The notes under the pieces were generated by a model, which had not been told where the DNA came from, did no database searches, and saw only the letters and a list, made by a program, of their open reading frames with translations. This document shows, piece after piece, positions 1-12,400 of a stretch of 64,000 bases of DNA; positions within the stretch are counted from its first letter, which is position 1, and every line of letters starts with the position of its first letter. Origin of the DNA: Planctomonas sp. JC2975 (GTDB taxonomy: Bacteria; Actinomycetota; Actinomycetes; Actinomycetales; Microbacteriaceae); NCBI RefSeq assembly GCF_012985205.1, contig NZ_JABEKS010000001.1:1674001-1738000 (forward strand), in the 5' to 3' direction. A program made the translations under genes and the position numbers.

Positions 1-303
1 GTTGGTCACGAAGTAGATCATGGTGTCGAGCGCGGTGGCGATGACGCCGACGACGAGACCGGTGATGAGCGCGCCCCACCAGGTGGCGAAGATGTCGAAG
101 AGTGCTGCAACCGCGAGCAGGACGAAGGTGAAGACCGACGCGAGCGTGAAGAATCCGCTCAGGCTGAGGATCGCGGCCCATCCGGCGCCCTGCACGAGAT
201 ACGCCTCGTTGGTCAGCACGATGGTGCCGATATGGACGAGGAGCGCGACGAGGAAACCGGTGAGGACGGATGCCACGATCTTGCGGCTCCAGGCGACAGT
301 CAT
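1..303 (-). CDS. Small integral membrane protein, 3' end outside the window
   Basis: I read this frame directly from the minus strand: it opens with ATG at 303-301 and is still open at base 1, giving 101 residues starting MTVAWSRKIVASVLTG. About three hydrophobic helices are visible (roughly residues 8-32, 42-68 and 75-98), separated by short loops, so it is probably an inner-membrane protein. I do not recognise the family, and the missing C-terminus prevents a firmer call. The start is supported by a TAGTCT -10 box at 316-311, seven bases upstream, which would give a leaderless transcript. It lies downstream of the giant surface-protein gene on the same strand, but its own promoter suggests separate transcription. 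Confidence 0.7.
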   Translation of the reverse strand, partial: MTVAWSRKIVASVLTGFLVALLVHIGTIVLTNEAYLVQGAGWAAILSLSGFFTLASVFTFVLLAVAALFDIFATWWGALITGLVVGVIATALDTMIYFVTN

Positions 304-310
304 GGCTACG

Positions 311-316
311 AGACTA
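311..316 (-). promoter_or_regulatory. -10 box of the partial membrane-protein gene (leaderless)
   Basis: TAGTCT on the minus strand, seven bases before the ATG at 303. It matches the actinobacterial TAnnnT pattern. There is no room for a ribosome binding site, so the transcript would start at or next to the start codon. No clear -35 was seen. Confidence 0.45.
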
Positions 317-425
317 CCGGCGAGGAGGCTATGCGACCGCTGGATGACGAGGCATCGAACGTCGCCGGGTCGTTGGCCGCACGCGGCAGCAACTGCGGCG
401 GGCCGGACGCGGCGACGGCGGCGGG

Positions 426-3400
426 CTAGACGCGGCGGCGGCGGCGGGCGACGAGCAGTGCCAGCCCGGCGAGGAGGGCGAGGACGGCGAGGGCGAGCCC
501 GGGTGCGGCATCCGATCCGGTCGCTGCGATGGCCGTTCCGTTGCCGGTGCCTGACGCCTGAGTGCCTGCTCCCCGGGCGGACGCACCTGAGCCGCTGCCC
601 GATCCACCGCCGGACGGCGGGTTCGGGATGACCTGCGGCGGCTGCAGGTTGATGTAGACGTTGCGGATACCTGCGTGCTCGTACGCCGGATCGTCGCTCT
701 CGCTCGAGTGGCTGATCGTCTCGACCACCTCGTTCGGGTCGATCACCGTTCCGGGCGCGTAGCGAACGTAGATCGTGTGCGCGCTCGTGTCGCCGGCAGC
801 GATGACGAGCATGATCATCGGGGCGAAGGTCACGCCGTCGAGCGAGACGAGCGCGTAGGGGGCGCCGGGGCCGTATGCGACGGAGATGGTGATGTAGACA
901 TCCGCGGTGGGTGCCGTCGCCAGCTGGATCGTGTACGTGTCCTGCGTCTGGCCGCTCGGCAGGATGACCGTGCCGCCACCGGACTCTGTGACGATGATCT
1001 GACCGTCGCCGGCGACCGGATCGACCACCGGGATGACCGGGAACACCGGCGGATCCTCGTTCGGAAGCATGTACGGCAGCAGCCCGATGGGTGCTGCGTG
1101 CTGACGCGACGGTGCGGACCGGAAGTTGCGGAACAGCAGGTTCAGCCCGTCTCCGCTCGCGCCGTTGATGTTCGAGGAGACATGCCCGAGGCCGCCGAAG
1201 ATGTCGATGCGCACCGTGCTGAGACCTGATCCGCCGTCCACGGTCACCAGGCCGTCGGGCAGGAACCCTGATGCCCCCTCCATCGTGCGGAACACGAATG
1301 CCGAGTTGCCGCCGCCCGCCTCGAGCCGCAGCTCGGCGAGGTTGTGGTTGACGAGGAAGAGGTCGTTGCCCAGGCCGCCGTAGATGGTCGTCGGGAAGCT
1401 GATGCCGGGGCTCACGTAGCCGTCGCTCGTGAGGATGGTCGAGAAGGCGTCCTCCGGGTGAACGGCCGGCGCGGCGCGCGGCGTCTCGTAGACCTGCCCG
1501 ATGATGAACGTGTCGTTGCCTGCGCCACCGTTGATCGTCGTGATCGCACTGTTGTCGTCAACGGCGAACACGTCGTTCCCGCCCAGTCCGTTCACCGTGA
1601 GCCTGGCGTTGATGTGGTCGTCGTAGTCGATGCGCTCCCCTGCCGTCGGTGAGTGCAGCAGGGCGACGAACGCGGGCTGCTGAGCCTGCGGCTGATCCGG
1701 GATGATGGACGAGCCGCGCAGCAGGAACACGTCCGGCCCGTCGGATCCGTTGATCGTCAGGGTGTTGAGGCCACCCCTGGCGCCCGTGTTCAGCACCTCG
1801 AGGCGGTAATCGTGGTTCAGCGGATCCACGCTGCCCCAGGTGGTGATCACGTAGGAGTTGTTCCCCAGCTCGCCGTCGAGGTGCAGCGTGTCGCGCACCT
1901 GCGTGCCGTCGTACGGATCGCCGGAGGTGTCGAGGTGCGTGGTCGTCATCGTCTGCAGGTGGTCGACGACGAACGTGTCGTTCCCGTCCGGGGTGGTTCC
2001 GCCTGGACCACCGGCCGTGGAGGTCGCTCCGCCGTAGACATCGGTCTGGCCGCCGAGGTACGTGTGGTCGAACACGAACGAGTCGTTTCCGGCGCCGCCG
2101 AAGACGTGCGTCGGATGCCCGGTGAGGGTTCCGCCGAAGAACAGGGCGGATCCGATCGGCGTCGCCGGGTTCTGTCCGTACTCGCCGTAGATCGTGACCG
2201 TTGCGCCCTGGATGACCGCACCGACGGGCTCAGTGAGGTCGTCGCCGACCTGGAGCAGCACATCCGTCGCGGCGACGATGCGGCCCTGCGTGACGATGTC
2301 CGCGCCGTCGAGCGTCGAGCCCGTGTCGATGATGGTCAGATCGGAGTCGCCGCTGCCGTCGTACGGCAGGGCGATGCGCACGCCGCCGAAGAGCGACTCC
2401 GCGCGGAGCACGATGAGCGAGCCGGATGTCTGGGTGAGGTCGATGTCCGCCGGCGGGTTCGACCCGGGAGGCAGCGACGACGTGCGGTCTGTGAAGGCGT
2501 AGAGGCGTCCGGTGGGCGACGTGCTGATGCCGAAGGTCGCGCCCGTCGCGCCGATCGCGCCGTTGTGCGCGATCAGGTCGATGTTCGCGCCAGCCGCCTG
2601 GACCGCCTTGGTCGGGTCGTCGTCGAGGATCGAACCGTTCAGGTTCGTCAGCGCGACGTCCCCCGTGAAGGAGTCGACGAATCCGACGAACAGGTCTCCG
2701 GTCGTCTGCGTGAGGTAGATGCCGTCGAGGGCGAGGGCCCGCACGTGACCGCGCGCCGCGTGCGAGGACTGCAGCTCGAGGTAGTTCGTGTCTGGGGTCA
2801 CGAATCCGATGCCGCCGAACTGGGCGAGCAGCGTGATCGTGTTGCCGATGACGTGGGCGGTGTCGTCGTCTGCGGCCGCGACGTCGAAGATGGACGCGCC
2901 CGCTGCATCCGCTGCGATCAGGGTCACGTCCGAGGCGGTTGACGTGATGGTGCCGACGCGGAGGTCGCTGATCGTCTCGGTGTCGATGATGTAGCCGTTC
3001 GTGAACATGTCGATCTCGCCGACGTGGTCGCTGACGGAGAACGGCACGGGGAACTCGGCGCCGGCGAGCGTGGCGTCCACGTTCGTCGTCGCGTCGATGT
3101 TCAGCGTCGCGCGAGCCGCCGTGTGGATGACCCGGATGTCGTTGCCCGCGCTCAGGTCCGGGAACACGTACGTCGAGTCGTACGGACGGTTCACCGTGCC
3201 GAAGGCCGTGAGCACCAGGGACAGGTCGTACGTCGGCGTCGTGTCCGGCCAGAAGTAGACCTTGTACTGGCCGGTCGGCGGGAACGTCGTGCCGATGTGA
3301 TCGGTGTTGTAGACGTTCACCTGCAGGTAGTCGGAGGAGATCACGGGAACGTCGTCGCCCTGCAGGCTGTCGCCGAGCACGAGGTCGATGTTGTGGCCTG

Positions 3401-6400
3401 CGTGGATGGGTCCGAGCGTCGGCGTGAACGGCACGGGAGTGCCGCGCAGGATGGACGTGATGTTCAGCACGACGTCGTCGAGGGCATCGGCGATCAGAGC
3501 GACGAATCGTGTCGGATCCACGTTGTCCACGAGATAGTCGCTCTGCACGAGCTGCACGGGGATGGGGACACGCACCACCGCTCCGCCGACGGTTGCGTAG
3601 GAGCCGATGGTGCCGGCATCCGCGTAGATCGCCAACGTGTTCGTGGTGATCAGCGGCGCATCGGGACCGGCGAGGATGTCGCCGTGCTGGTTGTCGACGC
3701 GCGTCGAGCCGATGGGGTTGTAGATCCAGCCGTCGATGACCAGCTGCGGGGTGCCCCCGCCGTCGAGGTAGTTCTCGATGTCGACGGCCGTCGGCGTGAA
3801 GATCGGCGTGCCGACGCTGAAGCGGAAGTCGGGGCTCTCATCGACCAGGATCTGCATGGTCGCCGCCGTGTTCGTGAGGTTCACGACGCCGACGGCGTGC
3901 ACCACCATCGACCGGTTCGAGTGGTTGTAGAGCTTCACGAAGTCGAACGTGTTCTGCACGGTGAACGTGGCCTGCGTGCCGGTGAGCGTCGAGGCGGGGG
4001 CACTCGCGCCGTTCGGCTGGGTGGGCGGCGTGTTCGCGTGGAAGACGACGGTGGCGCCTCCCGTGTTCGCGATGTCCTGCACCTCGATGGTGCGGCCGGT
4101 CGGGATCGTGGCCCCGAGGCCGTACGTGTTGCCCAGGTCGTCCTTCACGACCACGCCGTACAGCTTGGTGATGGTGCCCGTCGCATCCACCACGAGCTGC
4201 GGATCGGGGGCGTGCAGGTACACGTCGGCGTTCCAGACGATGCTGCGCACCGCGTTGTTCGTGACGCTTCCTCCGCGGCCGCCGCCGTCGAATGCGGCAC
4301 CGCTGCGGTCGCGAGACCAGGTCCAGCCGAGCTCGTTCTGCAGCGCCTCGACGTCGAGGGCCGCCGTGCGGATGATCGCTCCCGCCTCCGCCGTGACGTT
4401 GGAGGTGCTCTGGTACGAGTCGGTGGAATCCGAGTCGGTGTCGCCGCCCAGGCATCCGCAGTTCGCGTTCGAGTGCGCGATCAGCAGAATGGCCTGATGC
4501 TCGGCCGTCAGGGTCACCGACTCGTAGCCGACGATCTTCGTGTCGTGCTCGATCAGCAGGTCGGAGTTCGAGGTGACGTAGATGTTCGAGGAGGCCTTCG
4601 AACCGGCGCCGACGGCCTTCGCGTGCGTGTAACTCTGGTTGTTCAGGGTCATCGCGCCGACGTTCGAGGTGATCTCCACGGTGTCGGCCGTGATGGCGGC
4701 TCCCGGCTGGATGTCGACGTTCGTGGTGTCGGTGACGTTGATGTCGCAGGTGGGGCCGCCGCAGCGTCCTGCGTTCGCGTCGGCTCCGAGACCGCCCGCC
4801 TCGGCGTGGGTGCTCACGTTCGCGTATGCCTGGCTCTGCGATCCGATCGAGGCGTCGTCGCCGGCGGTGATGTGCCCTGCGATGTTCGTCGTCGCCGTGA
4901 TGGTGATGGTGGCGCCCGCATCCGATTCGACGCCGGAGCCCAGCCCCTCCGCACTGGACTGGCTCGACGCGTTCGCCTGGCCGACCGTGACCGGGGCGAT
5001 GGTCACGTTGTGCGCCGCGGTGAGCGCTGCGCCCTGGCCGACCGTGACGATGGTGGACGTCACGGTCTTCGCGGTGCCCTCCGCACTGCCGATCGCGACG
5101 AGGCCGCCGCCGCTGTTCGATGCGTTGGCGGTGACGCCGGCGTTCGAGTTCGTGGTCACCGTGATGCTTCCGCCCGCCGTGAGAACGGCTCCGCCACCGA
5201 TGGTGACGACCACCGAGGCGTTCTCCGACGCCGTCGGAGTCGCGTTGCTCGAGGAGATGAAGCCGCCGCCGGATCCGGCGACCGTCGCCGTCGACTGCTG
5301 CCCGCCGCCCGGCGTGCCGCCGCCGATGCCGAGTGCCGTCAGCGACTGGGTTCCGCTGCCAGGGGAGCTGAGGTCGAGCACCAGTTGCTGAACCGCGCTG
5401 CCGCCAGTGGCGATGCTGACCGGAGCCGCGGTGAACGTGCCGACCCCGATGATGCCTGCCCCGTTCAGCGGCAGTGCCGTTCCGCCCTTCGTCGCCGAGA
5501 CCTGGAGCTGCGTCGTCGAGTTGGAGATCACGTAGTAGCGCCCTCCGTCGTCCAGGCCCTGGATGGGCTGCTGGCCAGGGATCCACAGGCCGTGGACGAC
5601 GGCCTCGCCCGCGTCCGACTTGTCGGGGGTCAGCGGAACGGCCTTGACCGGGATGGGGTTGTTGGATCCGTCGACGCAGCCTCCCGTTGCCTCGCACATC
5701 GTGTTCGCCAGCGAGATGACATTCGGGTTGACGACGATCACGTAGTACGTGTGGCCGTTCAGCAGGCCGCCGATCGGATCGGACGCCCCCTCGTAGACGA
5801 CGGCCTCGCCCGTGGTGAGCCCGTGGCCCTGGATGACGATCTCGTTGTTGTCCTGATCGACGAGGTGCTGCGGGTTGCCGGTCAGCACCGGAGCGCCGCT
5901 GCCATCCGTCTGGATGTTCACCTGCTGGCTGGAGAACGTCACGAGCGCTGGCGCAGCCGTGTAGACGACGGCGTCGCCCGGCTTGAACGCGTTGCCCACC
6001 GTGAACGTGTTTCCGCCCGTGACGTTCGATCCCGTGACGGAGACCGAGGACTGCGATTCGTTCGCGTCGTAGAGCTGGATGTGCGAGGCATCCACGACGT
6101 GCACGCGGTACTGGTGACCCGCGATGAGTCCGGGAACCGCCGTTCCGCCGCTCGGCACCGTGTAGACGACGATGTCGCCCTCGTGCAGGTTGTGGTCGAG
6201 CGGCACGAAGGATCCGCCGACCGTCGCACCGAACGCGATGGTGTTGGTCGACGGGTCGACCTGGGCGCCGTCGAAGAGCGATCCGAGCTCGACGGCGTTC
6301 GCGCCGACGACGATCACGTTGTAGTCGAATCCGTTCGTCAGCCCGCCGACCGGCGTTCCGCCCTGCGAGCTGTACGTGACGGTGCTGCCCGTGGTGAAGC

Positions 6401-9400
6401 TGTGCGGTGCCGTCAGCGTGATCACATTGCTGGTGACGCCCGACGCGTCGAACTGGCTCGAGTTCGGTGCGGGCGGCGCCTGCGTGTTCTGCTGGGCCGT
6501 CGCCGTGATCGTGCCGCCGGCGTAGATCTGGGCGTTCGCGCCGATGAAGAGGTTGACCGTGGGGTTCGTGGTGACCGACGCCGTGTTGTTCGCCAGGTCG
6601 AGGGCGATACCGACGTGCTCGCTCTCGGAGGCGGCGATGGACACGGGGTTCGAGGAGACGCCGATGGTGATGTCGCCGACGGCGGAGACCGGCGCACCCG
6701 CCGTGCCGAAGTCCGTCTCGACCAGGGTCGCCGTCGCCGCGTTCGCTCCGGCGTTCGCCACGGAGAGGCCGCCGACGCTCGTGTCGCTGATCAGCGCCGT
6801 TGCGCTGTCCGTGCCTGTCGCCAGCACCTGGAACGACTGGGCGCCCGGCGTCGTTGCGCTCGCTCCGTGCGCCGCACCGAGCATCCTCGCGAAGGTCTGG
6901 GCGTTGTCGGTGGCGTGCGGGTTCGCGCTGGAGATGGATCCGAGGCCGCCGTTGGTCGATCCGCCCTTCGCCGTTGCGGAGTTCGTGGCGGTGGAGACGA
7001 CGGATACGGAGCCGTTCGGCGCGTTCAGCACGGCGCCCTGACCGATGTTCGCCTGCGTGACGACCCCGCTCGTGACGGTGGCCTGGGGAGACGAGTCGGA
7101 TGCGCCGGCCAGGCCGAATGCGCGTGCCCCGGAGACGGACGACGCGATCGACGTCGACGTGGCGGAGACCGCCAGCCCGGTGCCTCCGCTGAGGCCGCCA
7201 TCGAACTCGGCTCCGGTCGGCGCCGCGATCTGCGCGATCGGGAAGCTCGCGTTGCCTGCGATGAGTCCGCCGTCGAGCGTGTCGGTGGATGCGGTGGCGG
7301 TGTTGCCGCTGGTGGCCTTCACGGTGACGCTGCCCGTTGTCACCATGGCACCCGAACCGAACGTCGCCTGAACGGATGCCGAGCCGAGCACCTCGGAATC
7401 CACTGCGGCGCCCGTGAGGCTCGCCAGTCCGATGCCGAGCGACTCCGTCGTCGCCGTTGTGCTGTTCGTGCCGGATGCCGCGATCGTGGCACCGGTGGAT
7501 CCGAGGACCGCTCCGCCGAACGTCGCCGCAACCGGCGCCGCAACGACGGCCTTCGCGAAGAACACGCCGCCGTGTATGAGACCGCCGCCCGTTGACGTGA
7601 TCTCCGCGTCTGCCGTGTTGCCTCCTGCGCCGAGTGAGGCCGTCACCGTGACGAATCCCGTTGCCGTGAGCCTCGTCGACGTGCTCACCGAAGCGCCAAC
7701 CCCCGCGGTCGATTGCACCTCGGCGTCGGCGAGCGCTCCGGTGGCGCCGATGATGCTGAAATTGTCGGCGCTGGCCGTCGCCTGTGCCGTGTTCTGGCCG
7801 GACGCCGTGACCGAGAAGGCCCCCGAGGTCGTCGTTCCGCCGTCGAACTCGGCCGTCGTGCCGGCCGCGACGATCGCGATCGGCGTGAGCCCGCTCAGTG
7901 CGATGCCGCCGACCGTGACCTGCGACGGTGTCGCGGTCGCGTGGTTGACCGAGGATGCCGACACCAGCAGGGCGCCGGATCCCGCGTTCACCGTGGTGGC
8001 GGTGGAGTCGACGATGGCGGTGACGGATGCGGACGAGGTGATGCGGGCATCCGCTCCGCCCAGCGCGCCCGCCAGGATGCCGATGCCGAGCAGGGCGGAA
8101 TCCGCGGTTGCCGTGTTCTGCGCGCCCGCCGAGACGGTCAGCCCGTTCGCCGAGAGCACCGGATCGCCGAGTTCCGCCCGGGTGGCGGCCTCGACATGCG
8201 CGAACGGCAGAGTCGCGCTGAGCGTGAAGGCTCCGATGCTGCCCACCTGGGTGTCGACTGTCGCCGTGTTGTTGCTCGTGGCCTTGACGGTGACGGAACC
8301 CGTCGAGCCGATGGTGCCGCCGGTGGGGATCGCCGTCGTCGCCGCACTGGAGGCGATCAGCGCGACGAGGCCGGCCGCCGTGACGCCGGCGAACGAGACC
8401 GATCCGACTGTCGTGTTCGCCTCGGCGCGGCTCGTGGAGTCCGCGGTGACCGAGACGCCGCCCGACGAGGACACCGTGGTGCGCAGCTCGGCAGTCGTCG
8501 GTGCGAGCAGCTCGGCATCCGCTGTGTACGCACCGGCGTTGATGATGCCGCCACCACCGCCCAGCACCTTCGCGAAGGCGTAGTTGCCGTGGCCGTTGCC
8601 GTCGACGACGATGGCGGCCTTGACCGACACCAGGCCGCTGGAGGCGATGCTCGCCGACGCCCCGATGCTCGCCAGCACTTGAGCGCTCTGCTCGACGTGC
8701 GCCACAGGGAAGGTGCCCTGCCCGCCGCCGAGGAGGGCGATGTTGAGCACGTCGGCCTCTGCGCTCGCCTGGTTCTGACCCGAAGCTGCGACCGCGACGG
8801 CACCTGATGCCGTGACCTGCCCGTCGAGGTGGGCCTCGGTGGTGCCGGTGACGAGCGCGATCGGCAGCATGAGCGTGACGCCGACTCCGCTGAACGTGCC
8901 GCCCTGCGCGAGCACTGTCGCGTGGTTCGCGGACGTCGCCGAGACGGCGACGGTGCCGCCCGCGCTGACGCTGGATCCCTTCGTCATCTCGGCGACCGTC
9001 GTGCGCTCGTCTCTAGAGACGACGACCATGATGCCGGCGGCGATGGTGCCCGTCGCCACGCCGAGCGTGCTCGCCGAGGTGGTGTTCGTGCCGGACGCGG
9101 CGACCGACATCCCGCCGCTCAACGTCGCGTGCCCGTTGAACGCGGCCGTCGTGGCACCGGAGATGTGGGCTATCGCTCCTGCGCCTGTGATGCCGACGCC
9201 GATGCCGCCCTGCACCGAGTACGCCTGCGTCGGGACGGTGATCTGCGACTGGGCCAGCATGTTCACGCCGCCGGCCGGTGCGGCTGCGCCTATCGTGACG
9301 TCGCCGATGGTCGCCGTCGTGTTGCCGTCCACCTCGGCGTCGGCGACCGCAGCGCCGACGGCTGCTGCGCCGATCGCGATGCCGATCGCCAGCGGGTTGA

Positions 9401-12400
9401 CCGTGCGGACGGTCTTCGCCTCGACGTCGACCGTGCCACCGGCCGTCGGGATGACGGCTCCGGTGTCGATGTGCGCGGTCTGCGACGCGTGGCTGGTGAT
9501 CACCGCGACCTGCGCGCCGACGCTGATGAGGCCGCCCTGCCCCGCGAAGGCGATGCCGAAGTCGTTCTCGGTGACGACGGACTGCACGCTCACGTCGCCG
9601 CCGGCCGTGATGGACACTCCAGTTGCGACCCCGGCATCCGAGGTGCTCGTCAGGTTGGCGATGGCGACGGATCCGCCGGCCGCCGCGATGCCGACGGCCA
9701 CCGTACCGACGACGCCGAGATACGAGTTCTGCTCGTTCGCGGCCATCCGCACGCTGCCGCCCACCACGATGACGGTGCCGGCGCCGATCTCGCTCGTCGT
9801 ACTGCCAGGCACCTGCGGCGCGTCGAACTCGTTGTTCACGAGGTCGCTGCCCGGCGCAGCGCCCTGCACGGATCCGGACGCCGACGTCAGCGACGGAGCG
9901 ATCCGCGCGTTGGTCACCGAGTCCGCCGTGCTGTTGCCCGCGTTGTCCAGGATGTGCTGATACCCGCCAGACCCTGCACCGTTCGCGATGCCTCCGGACT
10001 GCGTCTGCGCGCTCGTGCCGCTCGACGGCGCGAGCGCGTCTGCCGCAGCCTCCCACTGCGTGTGCGACGTGTCCGCCACCGGGTCCAGTGTCGGACCGTC
10101 GACGAGCGCGCCGTACCGTTGGCCGTCGGATGCGGTGACCACGTCGCCCTTCACGTAGCTGCCGGCCGAACTCCACGTTCCCTTGTCGACGCCGTTCGCG
10201 CCGGCGTTGTAGGAGGTGGTCGGGTCGGTGCCGACGGTCCACACGGACACGGATGCCGCGATGCCGACGGCGCCGAGGCCGACGCTCAGCGCGTAGCTGT
10301 GGATGGACTTGGCGGCGAGCGCGTTCAGCACGAGATCCCGCGCCGCGTCCACCGTGGCGTAGCCGCCGATGTATGCCTGCGTCGCGGTCTGCGCGATGCC
10401 GATGTCGATGCCGCCTGCGACCCCGACGAGGCCGCCTGCCATGCCGCCGCCGATGGTGAGCGCGGACGTGGCGTCGGCTGCCGATACGTTCACGGACTGC
10501 TGCGATCCCGCTCCGGCCGCGGTGTTGATGCGGGTGCGGTTCAGCAGGTTGCTGTCGATGAACGCCTCGGTGGTCGCGTGCAGCAGCGTGACGTCGACGC
10601 CGCCCGCGACGCCCGCCGCTCCGGCACCGACGGCGACGGCCAGCCCGAAGATCTTCTCGCTCGATCCCGCTTGCACCGCGAGGCCGTTGAACGGCGAGGT
10701 GCCGAATCCGGTGCCGGCGAACGTTCCGTCGTAGACACCGCTCAGCGTGTTCGCCGGCTGCGTCGCCTTCGCGTCGACGATGCTGCCAGCGCCGATGAAC
10801 GCCCTGGTGTCCTTGGTGATCGACGTGACTGTCACCCCGATTCCGACGCCGACGAACCCGCCGGAGATGCCGCCGCCGACCGCGATGATCGACGTGTCGT
10901 CGTGTGCGCCGATCAGCACGTTGTTGCCTGCCGCGATCGTCACGGCGAGGCCGGTGTCCGCGTAGGTGTGCGTGGTGAGCACGATGACGGACGCCGCTCC
11001 CGCGACCCCGACGAGACCGCCGGATGCGGTGACCGCGACGGAGGTGACGGCATCCGTCGCCGTGCCGACCACGTCGACGTCGCGCTGGGCGGCGACGTAC
11101 GCGCTCTGGTCGATGAAGGCATCCGCGGTCAGCTTCACGACGCCGACCGTCGCGCTGGCGCCGACGCCCACGGTTCCGCCGGCGGCCACTGCCGAGATCA
11201 TCAGCAGCCGGAACGCGTTGCCGGCGTCGACGAGCACGGACTGGGCGGCATCCGCTCCCCCGTTGGAGGAGTCGACCTGAGCGTACTTTCCGACGAAGGC
11301 GGTCGTGGTCGCGGTGACGACGTTGACGCTGCCGCCGACGCCCACCCCTGCGATGCCCGCGAAGCTCGCCGTCACGCCGGCTGCCGAGATGTCGTCGCTG
11401 TTGTTGGCCGTGATCGCGACGCCGTGGAATCCGGTCGCCGTGTTGCCGGTGACGGTCTGCGTGCCCAGCGTCGCCGCGGGGTTCGGCGACGGCTGGTCGC
11501 CCTGCTTCACGATGCTGTGCGCACGGCCCGTCGCAGCTGCCGCGTTGAGCGTGATGGCGGTCTGCACACTGCCCGAGCAGCCCTTCGCGGTGGGGTCGGC
11601 GTGGCAGAGCGAGTCGGCCAGCTGGATCTGGTGCGAACCAGGCGCCCCGGGAATGACGTAGTACTCGCCCCCGTCGACGAGACCGCCGATCGGCGTGCCG
11701 CCGCCCGAGCTGTAGATGACCGGATCGCCGAGGGAGACGTCGAGGTCGTACGGCAGCGTGATCACGGTGCCCGCCACGGCGCCTGAGGTGTGGGGGTCGA
11801 AGTACGGCGTCGTGCTCTGCGGCACGGAGGCCTGATCCGTCGGCACGAGACGCTGCGACTCGCCGCCGCGTGCCGGTGCGCTGAGCGGGATCGCCGCGCC
11901 GCCCGGCGTCAGGGACAGCTGGATGTCCGTCGGCGAGACGACGTGCACGTAGTACACCTGGCCCTGGGTGAGCCCGACGATCTGGTCGCCTCCGCCGTCG
12001 TCGTACATCACCTGCTCGCCCTCGGTGTAGCTGTGGGTGAACGGCAGGTGCAGAGTGACGCCGTCTGCCTGGATCGCGGATGGCGAGAATCGGGTGTCGA
12101 CCTGCGTCGTGCTGAATCCGCCGGTGTTCACCGTGAGGCCGGGTGTGGTGCCCAGCGCGTTCAGCACCGAGAAGTCGCCGAGGAACGCGGTCGTCGTCTT
12201 CGTGACGACGGGAACGGCCGCAGCGGCGCCGACACCCGCCGTGCCGCCGACCGCGATGGCTCCGGCCACCACCGTCATCGTCAGCTGCTCGTTCGCGGCG
12301 ATGCGGGCGTTGCCTCCGGCGTTCACGACGGCGCGGGACGTCGTGCAGTTCGCTGGCGTCACCTGGGCCGCCTGACACCGCTCTCCGATCCACGCCTGGG

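Noticed and set aside
3024-7595. A 1523-residue open frame on the plus strand, and others such as 11790-15503 and 26149-29805
   Set aside because: They are antisense shadows of the giant gene. Their translations are Arg-rich or Ser/Val-rich without domains, and high G+C plus repeats makes stops rare in every frame.
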